From: CAJPQU01 sp052170475
Lineage (GTDB): Bacteria; Bacillota; Negativicutes; Selenomonadales; Selenomonadaceae
Assembly: GCA_052170475.1 (NCBI GenBank)
Contig: JBQNAL010000006.1
Span: 62,001-126,000 of the forward strand
Direction: 5' to 3'
DNA length: 64,000 nt
In this document: piece after piece, positions 15,602 to 23,824 of the stretch
How positions within the stretch are numbered: position 1 is the stretch's first letter
How the letters are laid out: each line of letters starts with the position of its first letter
The notes under the pieces: generated by a model
The model's database searches: none
Told to the model about the DNA's origin: nothing
The model's input: only the letters and a program-made list of their open reading frames with translations
Translations under genes and position numbers: made by a program

Positions 15602-16464
15602 GTTTTTTTCCTTCTTTCCCAAAAGGCTTTTTCAATACACTGCACAGCGTCCTTTATCGTGAAGGCGTCTGCCGTAACGGAAAGGCCTTTTTCTTTTAAT
15701 TTCTTTAAGAGCGTGACCGTTCCAGGTGTATCAAGTCCGGCCTTTTGAATGGCCTCTTCCTCTCGGAACGCCTCCTTTGGCAGACCGTCAAACAAGATTT
15801 CGCCCTTGTGCATGAAGACGACCCGATCCGCTAAACGAGCAATATCGTCCATATTATGGGAAACGAAGATCACCGTCGTTTTCTTTTCCCGGTGGAGGCG
15901 GACAATGCGCTGCAATAAATCATCGCGGCCATGTGGATCGAGTCCAGCCGTCGGTTCATCTAAAACTAAATATTTTGGCTCCATCGCCAACACACCGGCA
16001 ATCGCAGCACGGCGTTTTTGGCCACCACTCAATTGGAAGGGAGAGCGATCCTTATAGGTGTCATAGTCTAAACGAACCAATGCCATCGCACGTCGGACGC
16101 GCGCTTCTATTTCTTCATCTGGAAGTCCCATGTTTTTGGGGCCAAAGGCCACGTCCGCCATGACAGTTTCCTCGAAAAGCTGATGTTCTGGATACTGGAA
16201 AACCATGCCCACGCGCTGCCGTGCTGCCACTGCTGCCTTGCCTTTTGCGGCAAGATCTTGCCCGTCCACGCGTACCGTTCCTTCGGTGGGATGGAGAATC
16301 CCATTCAAATGCTGAACCAATGTCGATTTGCCGGAACCCGTATGCCCGGCGATGGCCATCAGCGTCCCCTCTTCAAAGGTCAGCGTGACATGAGAGAGCG
16401 CCTTTCTCTCAAATGCCGTCTTCGGCATATAAGTATAGGATACGTTCTGCAATTCTATTGACAT
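15595..16464 (-). CDS. ecfA2: ECF transporter ATPase EcfA2
   Basis: 289 aa. ABC ATPase with Walker A 'GHTGSGKST', Q-loop 'FQYPEHQLF', signature 'LSGGQKRRAAIAG', Walker B 'YLVLDEPTAGLDP' and switch His in 'VSHNMDD'. The C-terminal ~60-residue extension is typical of EcfA subunits. It pairs with EcfA1, energising EcfT. Its start overlaps the end of ecfA1 by 10 bases. 'GHTGSGKST' instead of 'GTNGSGKST' and the Q-loop form are the usual marks for EcfA2 versus EcfA1. Confidence 0.93.
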   Translation of the reverse strand: MSIELQNVSYTYMPKTAFERKALSHVTLTFEEGTLMAIAGHTGSGKSTLVQHLNGILHPTEGTVRVDGQDLAAKGKAAVAARQRVGMVFQYPEHQLFEETVMADVAFGPKNMGLPDEEIEARVRRAMALVRLDYDTYKDRSPFQLSGGQKRRAAIAGVLAMEPKYLVLDEPTAGLDPHGRDDLLQRIVRLHREKKTTVIFVSHNMDDIARLADRVVFMHKGEILFDGLPKEAFREEEAIQKAGLDTPGTVTLLKKLKEKGLSVTADAFTIKDAVQCIEKAFWERRKKTC

Positions 16465-17291
16465 AATGCCGCCACCAGTTCATCATCCGTCATAATATCT
16501 TGTGGCAGAGGGATCCCCTGCCGCCTGAGTCGAAAGGCCATTTCCGACGCCAAAGGGACATCCAGTCCGCGCTTTTTCATGCGCTCCACTTGCTGAAAGA
16601 TCGAGCGGGGTACCCCCTCTTCTACCAATCGGCCCTTCTCCATCACAATGACCCGATCCGCCGCCGCGGCTTCTTCCATAAAGTGGGTAATGTAAACGAT
16701 GGTGATCCCCGTGCTGCGATGAAGCGCCTGTACCGTGGACAATACTTCCTTTCGTCCGGCGGGATCCAGCATGGCCGTCGGCTCATCGAGCACCAAACAT
16801 CGCGTCCGCATCGCTAACGCCCCAGCAATGGCGATACGCTGCTTTTGTCCGCCGGATAAAAGATGAGGGGCAAAATGGCGAAAGTCCGTCATTCCCACCG
16901 CCGATAGGGATTCCTCTACACGCTGTCTTATTTCCACCGCCGGAACTCCCAAATTTTCGGGGCCAAAAGCGACGTCTTCCTCGACCACGGCAGCAATAAT
17001 CTGATTGTCAGGGTTCTGAAAAACCATGCTGACCGCTTGCCGGATATTCCAGAGTTTAGATGTATCCCTTGTATCCATCCCGTCGATTCGACATATCCCT
17101 TCTGTCGGCACAAGAAGCGCGTTGCAGTGTTTTGCCAGTGTAGATTTCCCTGATCCGTTTGTCCCTAAAATCGCTACAAATTCGCCCTCTGCGATGGACA
17201 GTGTGACATTAGACAAGGCCGCTCGCTGTTCTTCTTCTCCGGCATGATAGATATGACTTACCTTTTCCAGCTCGATAAACGCCAAGATCAT
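16455..17291 (-). CDS. ecfA1: ECF transporter ATPase EcfA1
   Basis: 278 aa. ABC ATPase: Walker A 'GTNGSGKST', Q-loop 'FQNPDNQII', signature 'LSGGQKQRIAIAG', Walker B 'CLVLDEPTAMLDP', His switch in 'ITHFMEE'. First gene of the ecfA1-ecfA2-ecfT-truA set. SD AGGAGG lies only 2 bases before ATG 17291 but 8 before an in-frame TTG at 17285, so the product may start at the TTG (M-A-F-I-E-L-E-K). Confidence 0.93.
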   Translation of the reverse strand: MILAFIELEKVSHIYHAGEEEQRAALSNVTLSIAEGEFVAILGTNGSGKSTLAKHCNALLVPTEGICRIDGMDTRDTSKLWNIRQAVSMVFQNPDNQIIAAVVEEDVAFGPENLGVPAVEIRQRVEESLSAVGMTDFRHFAPHLLSGGQKQRIAIAGALAMRTRCLVLDEPTAMLDPAGRKEVLSTVQALHRSTGITIVYITHFMEEAAAADRVIVMEKGRLVEEGVPRSIFQQVERMKKRGLDVPLASEMAFRLRRQGIPLPQDIMTDDELVAALCQ

Positions 17292-17332
17292 AGCCTCCTA
17301 TGGCACCAAGGATTGAGATAAAAACCACGTTT

Positions 17333-17494
17333 AGGAACCACTGATAAAATGAAGTCTGCCAGATTGGTGCAGGTTTTTCGTTCTATCAAGAACCCAAAGC
17401 GAACGCATAGCAAGGCGATGCGGAGGATTTATCGACGCAGAGAGGTCGGAAAAGATGCGCCAAGGCAGCGGTGCTGAATGTATCAGTGGTTTCT
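17333..17494. repeat. MITE-like element with terminal inverted repeats
   Basis: The ~440-base gene-free interval between ecfA1 and the H-NOX receptor holds a 162-base unit bounded by inverted repeats: AACCACTGATA at 17336-17346 is the exact reverse complement of 17481-17491, extending to 14 bp with one G-T. Inside, CTGCC...TTGGTGCAGG near the left end pairs imperfectly with the segment 17450-17467 near the right end. No ORF is carried. This fits a small non-autonomous element or a dispersed hairpin repeat. Only one copy is in this window. Confidence 0.55.
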
Positions 17495-17665
17495 TTATTA
17501 TACCTGTCTTTTGTTGTCAACGCAATCAGATAAGCGGGTTGACAGTAAAAATTTCAAAAATTTATACGCTCATTTCTATGCAGCATCGCCGTAACGATCG
17601 GGGAAAGCGCTACGGGATCAGAAAAGAAAATTCCTAAATTTCATCGAAAGTTTATGTCATACGGG

Positions 17666-17695
17666 TTGTTTATATCTATCATTTTAGACTATAAT
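17666..17695 (+). promoter_or_regulatory. Candidate promoter of the H-NOX chemoreceptor
   Basis: -10 TATAAT at 17690-17695 with a weak -35 (TTGTTT at 17666-17671, 18-base spacer). It lies 39 bases upstream of the ATG, with AAAGAGGGCG before the start. The region around it (17500-17700) is AT-rich. Confidence 0.6.
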
Positions 17696-17734
17696 TGTTA
17701 AAAGAGTACGGAACAAGAAAGAGGGCGCTATTGT

Positions 17735-19528
17735 ATGAAGGGAACTATTGTGGCCACATGGATACAGACGGCAAAAACGCTTTGGGGGAAATCTGTCGTT
17801 CAGACAGCGATGGAACAAAACGGCTGGGAAGCAGATCGCTTGTTCCTGCCGCTCGAGGATGTAGATGATACTGCGGTCAACCGCTTTATCGATCTGTTGA
17901 GCCGTGCCCAAAACATGACGACAGCGGCGCTTTGGGAGGCCATTGGGCGGGATAATGTCCATACCTTTTCCAAAGTCTACCCTTCTTTTTTCAACGGAAA
18001 AAATCTGTATACGTTTTTGGCCTCCCTGTACGACGTGCATGTAGAAGTCGTCAAAATGGTCGCGGGCGCGAAACCTCCACTCTTAGTGATGACACCCATT
18101 TCGACGCATGAAGCGACCTTTTCTTACGATTCCCCACGCGGGATGCAGGATTACTTTCGTGGACTCATTCAGGGTGCCATCGAATTTTTTCATGAACCCC
18201 TGACGATAGACGTTTTAGAAAAAACGCCCACCCACCTGAAACTGAAACTTCGCTTTTCCTCGCCGATCTTGAAAGAGGAATCCTTTCCCTTAAATCGCGC
18301 CTTAGGTTTCACCGGTTCTTTGGCGAATAAACTCAGCTTGGCGACCTTTATCGTCACGCTCCTTCCGGCGCTTTTCCTGTTTTTTTGGGAGACGTCTTGG
18401 AAATTTTTGGTATTTCCTGTCATCAGCAGCGTTTTCGTTTGGATCCTCTCATCTATACTGCTTCGCCCTTTGACGGCGCTGCGAGACGAAATGAAAAGCC
18501 TCTTATCCTATCGCTATGATTCCCATGTCGCCCTGCGCTCTGGAGATGAATTTGAAGAATTGGCATCCGTTCTGCAAACGTACAAAAAAAGCGTAAAAGC
18601 TGATTTTACCGGATTTCGTGGAACGGGAGACGAACTCATTCGCTATGGCTCCAATTTCAACGACTTGGCGGAAAATATGGGCAATACGTCGCAAAATATT
18701 GTAAACGTCATTCATGATGTCGCCATCGCCGCAACCCATGGCGCGGAAAACACCAGCGCTGTGGCGAGTTTCCTGCACCAGAATATGACTGCCCTCAAAA
18801 CCGTCGTCCAAGAGCAGACCGAAAATAATGATCATCTTCTCGTCGCGGTAGACAATATCGATAAGGGATTTAGTGATGTTCACGCTTCGAGTCAAAACCT
18901 CACAAAAACCATGGACAAATTTTCGGTCGTCCGCGATACGGTGGAAGCCCTGCGCAATGAAACGGAAAAAATTCGTTCCATCACTGATGTTGTGACCCAG
19001 ATCGCGGCGCAGACGAATCTTTTGGCGCTGAACGCAGCGATTGAGGCTGCGCGTGCCGGAGAGCAAGGTCGAGGTTTCGCAGTAGTCGCCGAAGAGATCC
19101 GTACCTTAGCGGAACAATCAAAAGAGCAGGCATCGGTCATTTCCGCTGATATTGGAAACATCGCGCAAATCATCGGAGATGTCACTACCTCCGTGGATAC
19201 CGAATACCAATCCTTAGGGCAAGAAAGTCAACAGCTTCAAGATGTCGTAAGCCGAAATTTGGAACATATCGGCAACATCCGAGACGTTTCCGTCAGCATC
19301 GGCACCATGATCACCGCCCTACGGGATGAAATGGAGTCCATGAATCAAGTGTTTGGGAAAGTGGAATCCATTGCCGCCATGTCGGAAGAAAATTCGGCAG
19401 CGGCCGAAGAAGTGACGGCTACCGTACAGGTACACAATGAACGCTTGCAGGACATGATGGAAAAAATCGGCAGTTTCAAAGAAATTTCTGTCCAATTCTC
19501 GAAAGAATTAGGGAAGTATAAAATTTAA
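17735..19528 (+). CDS. H-NOX heme gas sensor fused to a methyl-accepting chemotaxis protein
   Basis: 597 aa. Residues 1-~178 are a heme-nitric oxide/oxygen (H-NOX) domain, aligning in register with the Thermoanaerobacter Tar4 H-NOX: start MKGTIVATWI, proximal heme ligand His102 (YDVHVEV), the heme-propionate motif Tyr131-x-Ser133-x-Arg135 (YDSPR). The distal-pocket residues Trp9, Asn74 and Tyr140, which stabilise bound O2 in that protein, are all present. A two-helix membrane hairpin (~200-218, ~223-243), a HAMP-like linker, and an MCP signalling domain follow, with the conserved tip 'TNLLALNAAIEAARAGEQGRGFAVVAEEIRTLAEQ' region at ~425-460. With the sensor and signalling domains both cytoplasmic, it should report internal O2 (or NO) to CheA. 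Its own promoter and terminator make it monocistronic. No che genes are in the window. Confidence 0.95.
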   Translation: MKGTIVATWIQTAKTLWGKSVVQTAMEQNGWEADRLFLPLEDVDDTAVNRFIDLLSRAQNMTTAALWEAIGRDNVHTFSKVYPSFFNGKNLYTFLASLYDVHVEVVKMVAGAKPPLLVMTPISTHEATFSYDSPRGMQDYFRGLIQGAIEFFHEPLTIDVLEKTPTHLKLKLRFSSPILKEESFPLNRALGFTGSLANKLSLATFIVTLLPALFLFFWETSWKFLVFPVISSVFVWILSSILLRPLTALRDEMKSLLSYRYDSHVALRSGDEFEELASVLQTYKKSVKADFTGFRGTGDELIRYGSNFNDLAENMGNTSQNIVNVIHDVAIAATHGAENTSAVASFLHQNMTALKTVVQEQTENNDHLLVAVDNIDKGFSDVHASSQNLTKTMDKFSVVRDTVEALRNETEKIRSITDVVTQIAAQTNLLALNAAIEAARAGEQGRGFAVVAEEIRTLAEQSKEQASVISADIGNIAQIIGDVTTSVDTEYQSLGQESQQLQDVVSRNLEHIGNIRDVSVSIGTMITALRDEMESMNQVFGKVESIAAMSEENSAAAEEVTATVQVHNERLQDMMEKIGSFKEISVQFSKELGKYKI

Positions 19529-19564
19529 CAGCCGCCTGCCGACGGATCGACAAAAGCGGCTGTT
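19527..19564. terminator. Shared hairpin between convergent genes
   Basis: Arms 19527-19535 (AACAGCCGC) and 19556-19564 (GCGGCTGTT), overlapping the stop codons of both the chemoreceptor (+) and the small membrane protein gene (-). The T-run is short. Confidence 0.65.
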
Positions 19565-19748
19565 ATTGCGTTCGGCTCTTTTCGCTCAGGCGCAGCAGCA
19601 AATTCGTAAGGCGTTCATTTTCCACGCTCAGTTCAGCATTCTCCGTATTGAGCTTCGCCATCACGCTGTCCTGATACAGAATCATCCCGCATAAGCCAAG
19701 GCAAACGATCAGGAGAAGCAGGATCACAAAATCTTTTCTTATCATCAC
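19563..19748 (-). CDS. Small single-pass membrane protein with coiled coil
   Basis: 61 aa: one transmembrane helix (residues ~7-27, FVILLLLIVCLGLCGMILYQ) followed by a heptad-type helix (AKLNTENAELSVENERLTNLLLRL). The layout is like FtsL/DivIC-sized or septum-associated small proteins, but no family can be named. The start could be either of two adjacent ATGs (19748 or 19745). It lies upstream of and divergent from lexA, and converges on the H-NOX receptor. In several Firmicutes a small membrane division inhibitor (YneA/SidA type) lies next to lexA; this one lacks the LysM domain of YneA, so that role is only a possibility. Confidence 0.55.
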   Translation of the reverse strand: MMIRKDFVILLLLIVCLGLCGMILYQDSVMAKLNTENAELSVENERLTNLLLRLSEKSRTQ

Positions 19749-19893
19749 GATGGAATCCGCCTCTCTAGTATACTCTTATAAATCTTCGTCATCCAGAAAA
19801 GAAATCCTGCCGAAATGACGCTTTTCTTGTCAGGGCATTTTTCTACCGTATCCCTATCGTCGCGGTGCAGCAATACCTATACCCAAAAAAGAA

Positions 19894-19923
19894 TTGATAA
19901 ACCGAACATAAATATGATACAAT
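19894..19923 (+). promoter_or_regulatory. lexA promoter with partial SOS box
   Basis: -35 TTGATA (19894-19899), 18-base spacer, -10 TACAAT (19918-19923). The spacer contains CGAACATAAATATG (19903-19916), whose left half matches the Gram-positive LexA box CGAAC-N4-GTTCG while the right half is poor. Confidence 0.6.
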
Positions 19924-20002
19924 GAAACAGCCAAAGGGCGAGGAAAACGGGATGCTTGATTCAAGGATGCTCCCCATCGCTTTTGAATTGAGGTGTAATG
20001 TG

Positions 20003-20629
20003 GTGCCGCAAAAACGTCGTCATAATCAATCGGCGGAAGAACGTCGTTTAAGCATTTACAAATTTATCAAGGAATTTCTTATGGATCGCGGGTATCCCCC
20101 GTCCGTGCGCGAGATCGGACAAGCCGTGGGACTGAAATCCAGCTCGACGGTACATGCCTACCTCGATCAGATGGAGGAGCGTGGGCTCATTCGCCGCGAC
20201 CCAACGAAGCCGAGAGCCATCGATCTCTTGGGGGAAAAGCCTTGGAGCCGTACGGTTTCCGTTCCCTTAGTGGGTACGGTGGCGGCTGGTGTCCCCATCT
20301 TCGCGGAAGAAAATATCGAGGAAGTCTTTTCCTTCCCCGCCAATCTTTTAGGGACTCGGGAAGAAACCTTTATGCTGAAGGTACAGGGGGACAGCATGAT
20401 CAACATCGGAATTTTCGATGGCGATTACATCATGGTGCAGCAGCAGGATACAGCGAACTCCGGTGAGGTAGTGGTGGCCTTAGTCAATGGCGATACCGCC
20501 ACCGTCAAGCGCTTCTTTCCCGAAAAAGACTGCGTGCGGCTTCAGCCGGAAAACGATGATATGGAACCCTTTTATGAACGGGATGTACAAATTTTGGGCA
20601 AGGTGATCGGCGTATACCGGCATATGTGA
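20003..20629 (+). CDS. lexA: LexA repressor
   Basis: 208 aa from GTG 20003, 7 bases after SD GAGGTG; this gives a typical LexA length, whereas the ORF extended to 19922 would begin inside the -10 box. N-terminal winged helix (RRLSIYKFIKEFLMDRGYPPSVREIGQAVGLKSSSTVHAYL). C-terminal S24 peptidase fold with the self-cleavage site Ala95-Gly96 (TVAAGVPIF), nucleophile Ser131 (QGDSMI) and general base Lys169 (TATVKRF). Represses the SOS regulon until RecA filaments trigger autocleavage. A partial SOS box in its own promoter suggests autoregulation. Ends at a bidirectional terminator. Confidence 0.93.
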   Translation: MPQKRRHNQSAEERRLSIYKFIKEFLMDRGYPPSVREIGQAVGLKSSSTVHAYLDQMEERGLIRRDPTKPRAIDLLGEKPWSRTVSVPLVGTVAAGVPIFAEENIEEVFSFPANLLGTREETFMLKVQGDSMINIGIFDGDYIMVQQQDTANSGEVVVALVNGDTATVKRFFPEKDCVRLQPENDDMEPFYERDVQILGKVIGVYRHM

Positions 20630-20650
20630 AAAGGTTGAACGTCCCCCCAT

Positions 20651-20708
20651 CAAAAAGGCACGCGACGCAAGAGGGCTTTTGCTCCCCCTTGTGTTGCGTG
20701 CCTTTTTT
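20651..20708. terminator. Bidirectional terminator between lexA and the PLP enzyme gene
   Basis: Arms 20657-20671 and 20688-20702 pair over 15 bp with two wobble positions (GGCACGCGACGCAAG / CTTGTGTTGCGTGCC), with AAAAA before and TTTTTT after. Confidence 0.88.
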
Positions 20709-21945
20709 ACGCTTCCAAAACTGCCTGCGCAGCACCTAAAATGCCGATCAGTGCATGTTCAAAAGTCAGGCCGCCCTGCAAATAGACATTGTAGGGCGGA
20801 CGCATGGGGCCGTCGGCGCTCAGCTCGATAGACGCCCCCTGCACGAAGGTCCCCGCCGCCATGATTACTTGATCCGCATATCCCGGCATACCCCACGGCT
20901 CCGGCGCGGCAAACGAGTCTACCGGAGAACATTGCTGCAATCCTCGACAAAAGGCGATCAGTTTTTCCGATGATTGCAGCGCGATGGCCTGAATGATGTC
21001 CTCGCGCATTTCCATGGGCGCGGGGGAAACGGCATAACCAAGCTTCGAGAAAAGCCCAGCAGCGAACAGCGCTCCCTTGAGCGCTTGCGCCACCACATGA
21101 GGTGCTAAGAACAGCCCTTCAAAAAGAAGTCGATTGCTCACAAGGGAAGCTCCTAATTCATCCCCCATCCCCGGCGCCGTGAGGCGATAGGACGCTAACT
21201 CCACCAATGACGCCTTCCCCGCGATGTATCCCCCCGCCGGCGCGATACCACCACCTGGATTTTTAATGAGGGATCCAGCCATAATATCTGCTCCCACGGC
21301 AAGGGGTTCCATGGTCTGCACAAATTCCCCGTAGCAGTTATCGACAAAACAAATGCAGTCCGGCTGAACGGCCTTGATCCGGCGGCATATTTCGGAAATC
21401 TCCACCAAGGTCAGCGGTGGCCGCAGACTATACCCACGAGAGCGCTGAATCAAAGCTACCTTTGTTTTTGACGTGACGCTTTGCGCTAAGGCGTTCAGAT
21501 CGACACGCCCCGCCAAAAGCGGCAGCTCCTCATAGGCAATGCCAAACTCTTTTAGAGAGCCTGGACTGTGACGCGCCCAGCCGATCACCGTCTGCATGGT
21601 ATCGTAGGGCGCTCCTGTAACGGAAAGAAGCGTATCCCCTGGCCTAAGAAGGCCAAAGAGCACGGTCGCTAAAGCGTGCGTCCCTGACACGAACTGGGTA
21701 CGGACAAGGGCTTTCTCCGCCTCAAACACTACCGCGTACAGTTCGTCTAATTTCTGGCGTCCAATGTCATCGTAAGCATAGCCAGAAGACGTCGTAAAAT
21801 GCGCCTCAGAAAGCCGTACATCCCGCATAGCGTTCAAGACATGGCGCGTGTTTTGCTCCGCTCTCTCTTCGATGTCGCGAAAGAGTGACCGCGTCTCTTC
21901 TAAAACTTCCTGTTTGAGATCCGATAAATTCCGTTTCAAAGTCAC
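20707..21945 (-). CDS. PLP-dependent 'methionine gamma-lyase family' protein (YnbB / aluminium-resistance type)
   Basis: 412 aa, GTG start at 21945 with SD AGAGGAG. A fold-type I PLP enzyme: cofactor-binding 'SGTHALATVLFGLLRPGDTLL', aspartate region 'CFVDNCYGEFV', and the Schiff-base lysine in 'IMAGSLIKNPGGGIAPAGGYIAG'. It belongs to the family (PF06838) that includes B. subtilis YnbB; the true substrate is unsettled, although cystathionine/methionine lyase-like chemistry is assumed. In B. subtilis ynbB lies near glnR/lexA too, and here it converges on lexA. Full length. Confidence 0.85.
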   Translation of the reverse strand: MTLKRNLSDLKQEVLEETRSLFRDIEERAEQNTRHVLNAMRDVRLSEAHFTTSSGYAYDDIGRQKLDELYAVVFEAEKALVRTQFVSGTHALATVLFGLLRPGDTLLSVTGAPYDTMQTVIGWARHSPGSLKEFGIAYEELPLLAGRVDLNALAQSVTSKTKVALIQRSRGYSLRPPLTLVEISEICRRIKAVQPDCICFVDNCYGEFVQTMEPLAVGADIMAGSLIKNPGGGIAPAGGYIAGKASLVELASYRLTAPGMGDELGASLVSNRLLFEGLFLAPHVVAQALKGALFAAGLFSKLGYAVSPAPMEMREDIIQAIALQSSEKLIAFCRGLQQCSPVDSFAAPEPWGMPGYADQVIMAAGTFVQGASIELSADGPMRPPYNVYLQGGLTFEHALIGILGAAQAVLEA

Positions 21946-21967
21946 TTTGACTCCTCTTTTCGTCTGA

Positions 21968-22978
21968 TTATGGTCGATTCGTCAAATTCGTAATGTGTTT
22001 CAAGGTGATGGATAAAGAGCCGTCCCCTTCTTTCTGAAATTCCATATATTCTGTACTCTCAAAATACTCCACAGGAACAGTCAATTCTATCCCAGTGTCG
22101 GTTTTGAGCTTATGGTGGAGCAGTTTCTTCAAGGCCGCGTTCTTATCCAGTACGATTGGCTCCGCTTTCTCCCATCCGCAGTCGCGCAGTTCTTGTTCCA
22201 TGGCGGCCTGCATCGTGGGCTGCGCATGAAAGATCGTCTGCCCCGCTGCCATGGGATCGAAGCGCTCCTTTTCTGAAATCTCGTCCGCGAGCGCGGTTTT
22301 CACCAAAGCGGCTGTCTTCACAGGATCTTCCCCAAAGGATTCTGCCACCTTCTCTGCCATTTTTTGGATGGCCTGCACCGCTTCCTTCGGCGAAGGGGAC
22401 GGATCACATTCCAAGAGTGCTTCTGGAAGGGCCAATAGCGCACTGCCGTCGATGGTATAGCGTTTCGCTGACAAAAGAATCTCCTCGGAGCCCATGTCAA
22501 TAAAGGCAAATTCATCCATGCTCTGCCCCGGAGAGGGCAAAAGCGCCGTTTCATTTTTGATGGTCGAAGCTATATCGCCCTCTGTTGAGACTTCCATCCG
22601 ATGCACGAACCCGGTATGGTATGCGGTACGAAAGAGCGCGATCTGCCGCATTCCTTCAATAGTCAAGTCGCAGACGAATAGTGCGGAGGATGGCACATCC
22701 TCCGCCTTTGTCAAAAGTGCGTACCAATCGGAGGCAATCTGCCCAGAAAAGTCAATGAAATCGCGTGTTCCATCTCGGTATGCCCAGAGCAACGCCTGAA
22801 AGGCGCTGTTTTGATAAAATCGTCCCCGCTTTGCCGATTGCTTTCCCCAGCACTTTTCCACATGCGGAAGCAAAAAATCATGTGTCAGAGGCGTCAGAGG
22901 GAGTTCCTTCGCAGGCTGCACCTTTCCCTCTCTCATCGTATCCAAAAGGTGCAACACCGCCTTTTCAATGACGATCAT
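21968..22978 (-). CDS. Nucleoid-associated protein, NdpA/YejK family
   Basis: 336 aa, matching the usual ~335 aa. Features of the family (PF04245): opening 'IVIEKAVLHLLDTMREGKVQPAKELPL', the central 'FQKEGDGSLSI' end region, and 'GELTVPVEYF'-type strand (IELTVPVEYFES). E. coli YejK binds nucleoid DNA and topoisomerases; in Firmicutes the function is less known. Its start overlaps the preceding gene's stop by 4 bases (ATGA), so the two are almost surely translated together, as a two-gene unit ending before the PLP gene. Confidence 0.8.
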   Translation of the reverse strand: MIVIEKAVLHLLDTMREGKVQPAKELPLTPLTHDFLLPHVEKCWGKQSAKRGRFYQNSAFQALLWAYRDGTRDFIDFSGQIASDWYALLTKAEDVPSSALFVCDLTIEGMRQIALFRTAYHTGFVHRMEVSTEGDIASTIKNETALLPSPGQSMDEFAFIDMGSEEILLSAKRYTIDGSALLALPEALLECDPSPSPKEAVQAIQKMAEKVAESFGEDPVKTAALVKTALADEISEKERFDPMAAGQTIFHAQPTMQAAMEQELRDCGWEKAEPIVLDKNAALKKLLHHKLKTDTGIELTVPVEYFESTEYMEFQKEGDGSLSITLKHITNLTNRP

Positions 22979-23658
22979 GGTGTACTCCTTCCTTGTCGCA
23001 TGGCGCGCAGCCGCGGCAGTAAATGCTCCGTCAATCGCTTTTCGAGTTCCGCCAAATTCGTCGCGTCAAACTCATAGCAAATTTCCGGTACACCCCCGAT
23101 CCTGGCTTCGCCAAAGAAATCATCCCGAAGGATATTGTAATAAATGATAAAGTTACTACCGGCGGCAAAATCTTCATAATCGACGATGATGTAAGAGCCA
23201 TTCGTGATCCGAAAGGGCTGCGACGGATGGATGAAAAGGGAAAATCCCTCCGCTTCCGCCGGCAAAAACGCCGCGTAGTCCCAAGCCGTGATATGCGCCG
23301 CCGATACCAAGGAACTGATGGTCGAAGCATCGAAGCGCCCTAAGCGGAGCAGGAACCCCTCTAACTTTTTATCCAATAAGGCGGCATACTCTTCCAGGGT
23401 ATCCGCGATACAGTCAATGAGACAAAATTCGAGAAGGCCCACTTGTTCCCGCAGCTTAAATTCATTCGTCTCCGCATGATAATAGCCGATGAGGCTGCGA
23501 TGGAGCGCCGCGTTTTCATAGCGGAAAAAATCGTATACGTCTTCTTCGATGACCGGCTCGGTGTGGAGTGTAAAGCCATGCCACGCCTTAGACAGCTTTT
23601 CGATGTATGGCCAATTTGCCAATGCCTGTTCGATTTTTGCTTTGATCTCGGGTTTCAT
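22975..23658 (-). CDS. Hypothetical cytosolic protein coupled to the NdpA-family gene
   Basis: 227 aa, not recognised. Soluble, mixed alpha/beta, acidic, without signal or membrane segment. Aromatic-rich stretches 'YDFFRYENAALHRSLIGYYHAE' and 'GSYIIVDYEDFAAGSNFIIYYNILRDDFFGEARIGG' and a C-terminal 'LPRLRAMRQGR' can be seen. The gene is translationally coupled (ATGA) to the NdpA/YejK-type gene. The pairing suggests a shared role on the nucleoid, which is an inference from position alone. Confidence 0.7.
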   Translation of the reverse strand: MKPEIKAKIEQALANWPYIEKLSKAWHGFTLHTEPVIEEDVYDFFRYENAALHRSLIGYYHAETNEFKLREQVGLLEFCLIDCIADTLEEYAALLDKKLEGFLLRLGRFDASTISSLVSAAHITAWDYAAFLPAEAEGFSLFIHPSQPFRITNGSYIIVDYEDFAAGSNFIIYYNILRDDFFGEARIGGVPEICYEFDATNLAELEKRLTEHLLPRLRAMRQGRSTP

Positions 23659-23739
23659 GCGCTCCTCGCTCCGTCCAAAGTGATATGGTATATATCATAT
23701 CATGTTTTTCTTTCTTTTTCGATCCCTTGCGTCCCCCGT

Positions 23740-23785
23740 AAAAAACGGGACAGCCACAGCCGCTCTATCGGCGTGGTTGTCCCGT
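23740..23785 (-). terminator. Terminator of the Cache chemoreceptor gene
   Basis: Minus strand stem: 23785-23773 (ACGGGACAACCAC) with 23757-23745 (13 bp, one G-U), then TTTTT. Confidence 0.85.
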
Positions 23786-23824
23786 TTTGTTAAGCGGGTT
23801 TCCCGCAGGACACAAACATTGCGA

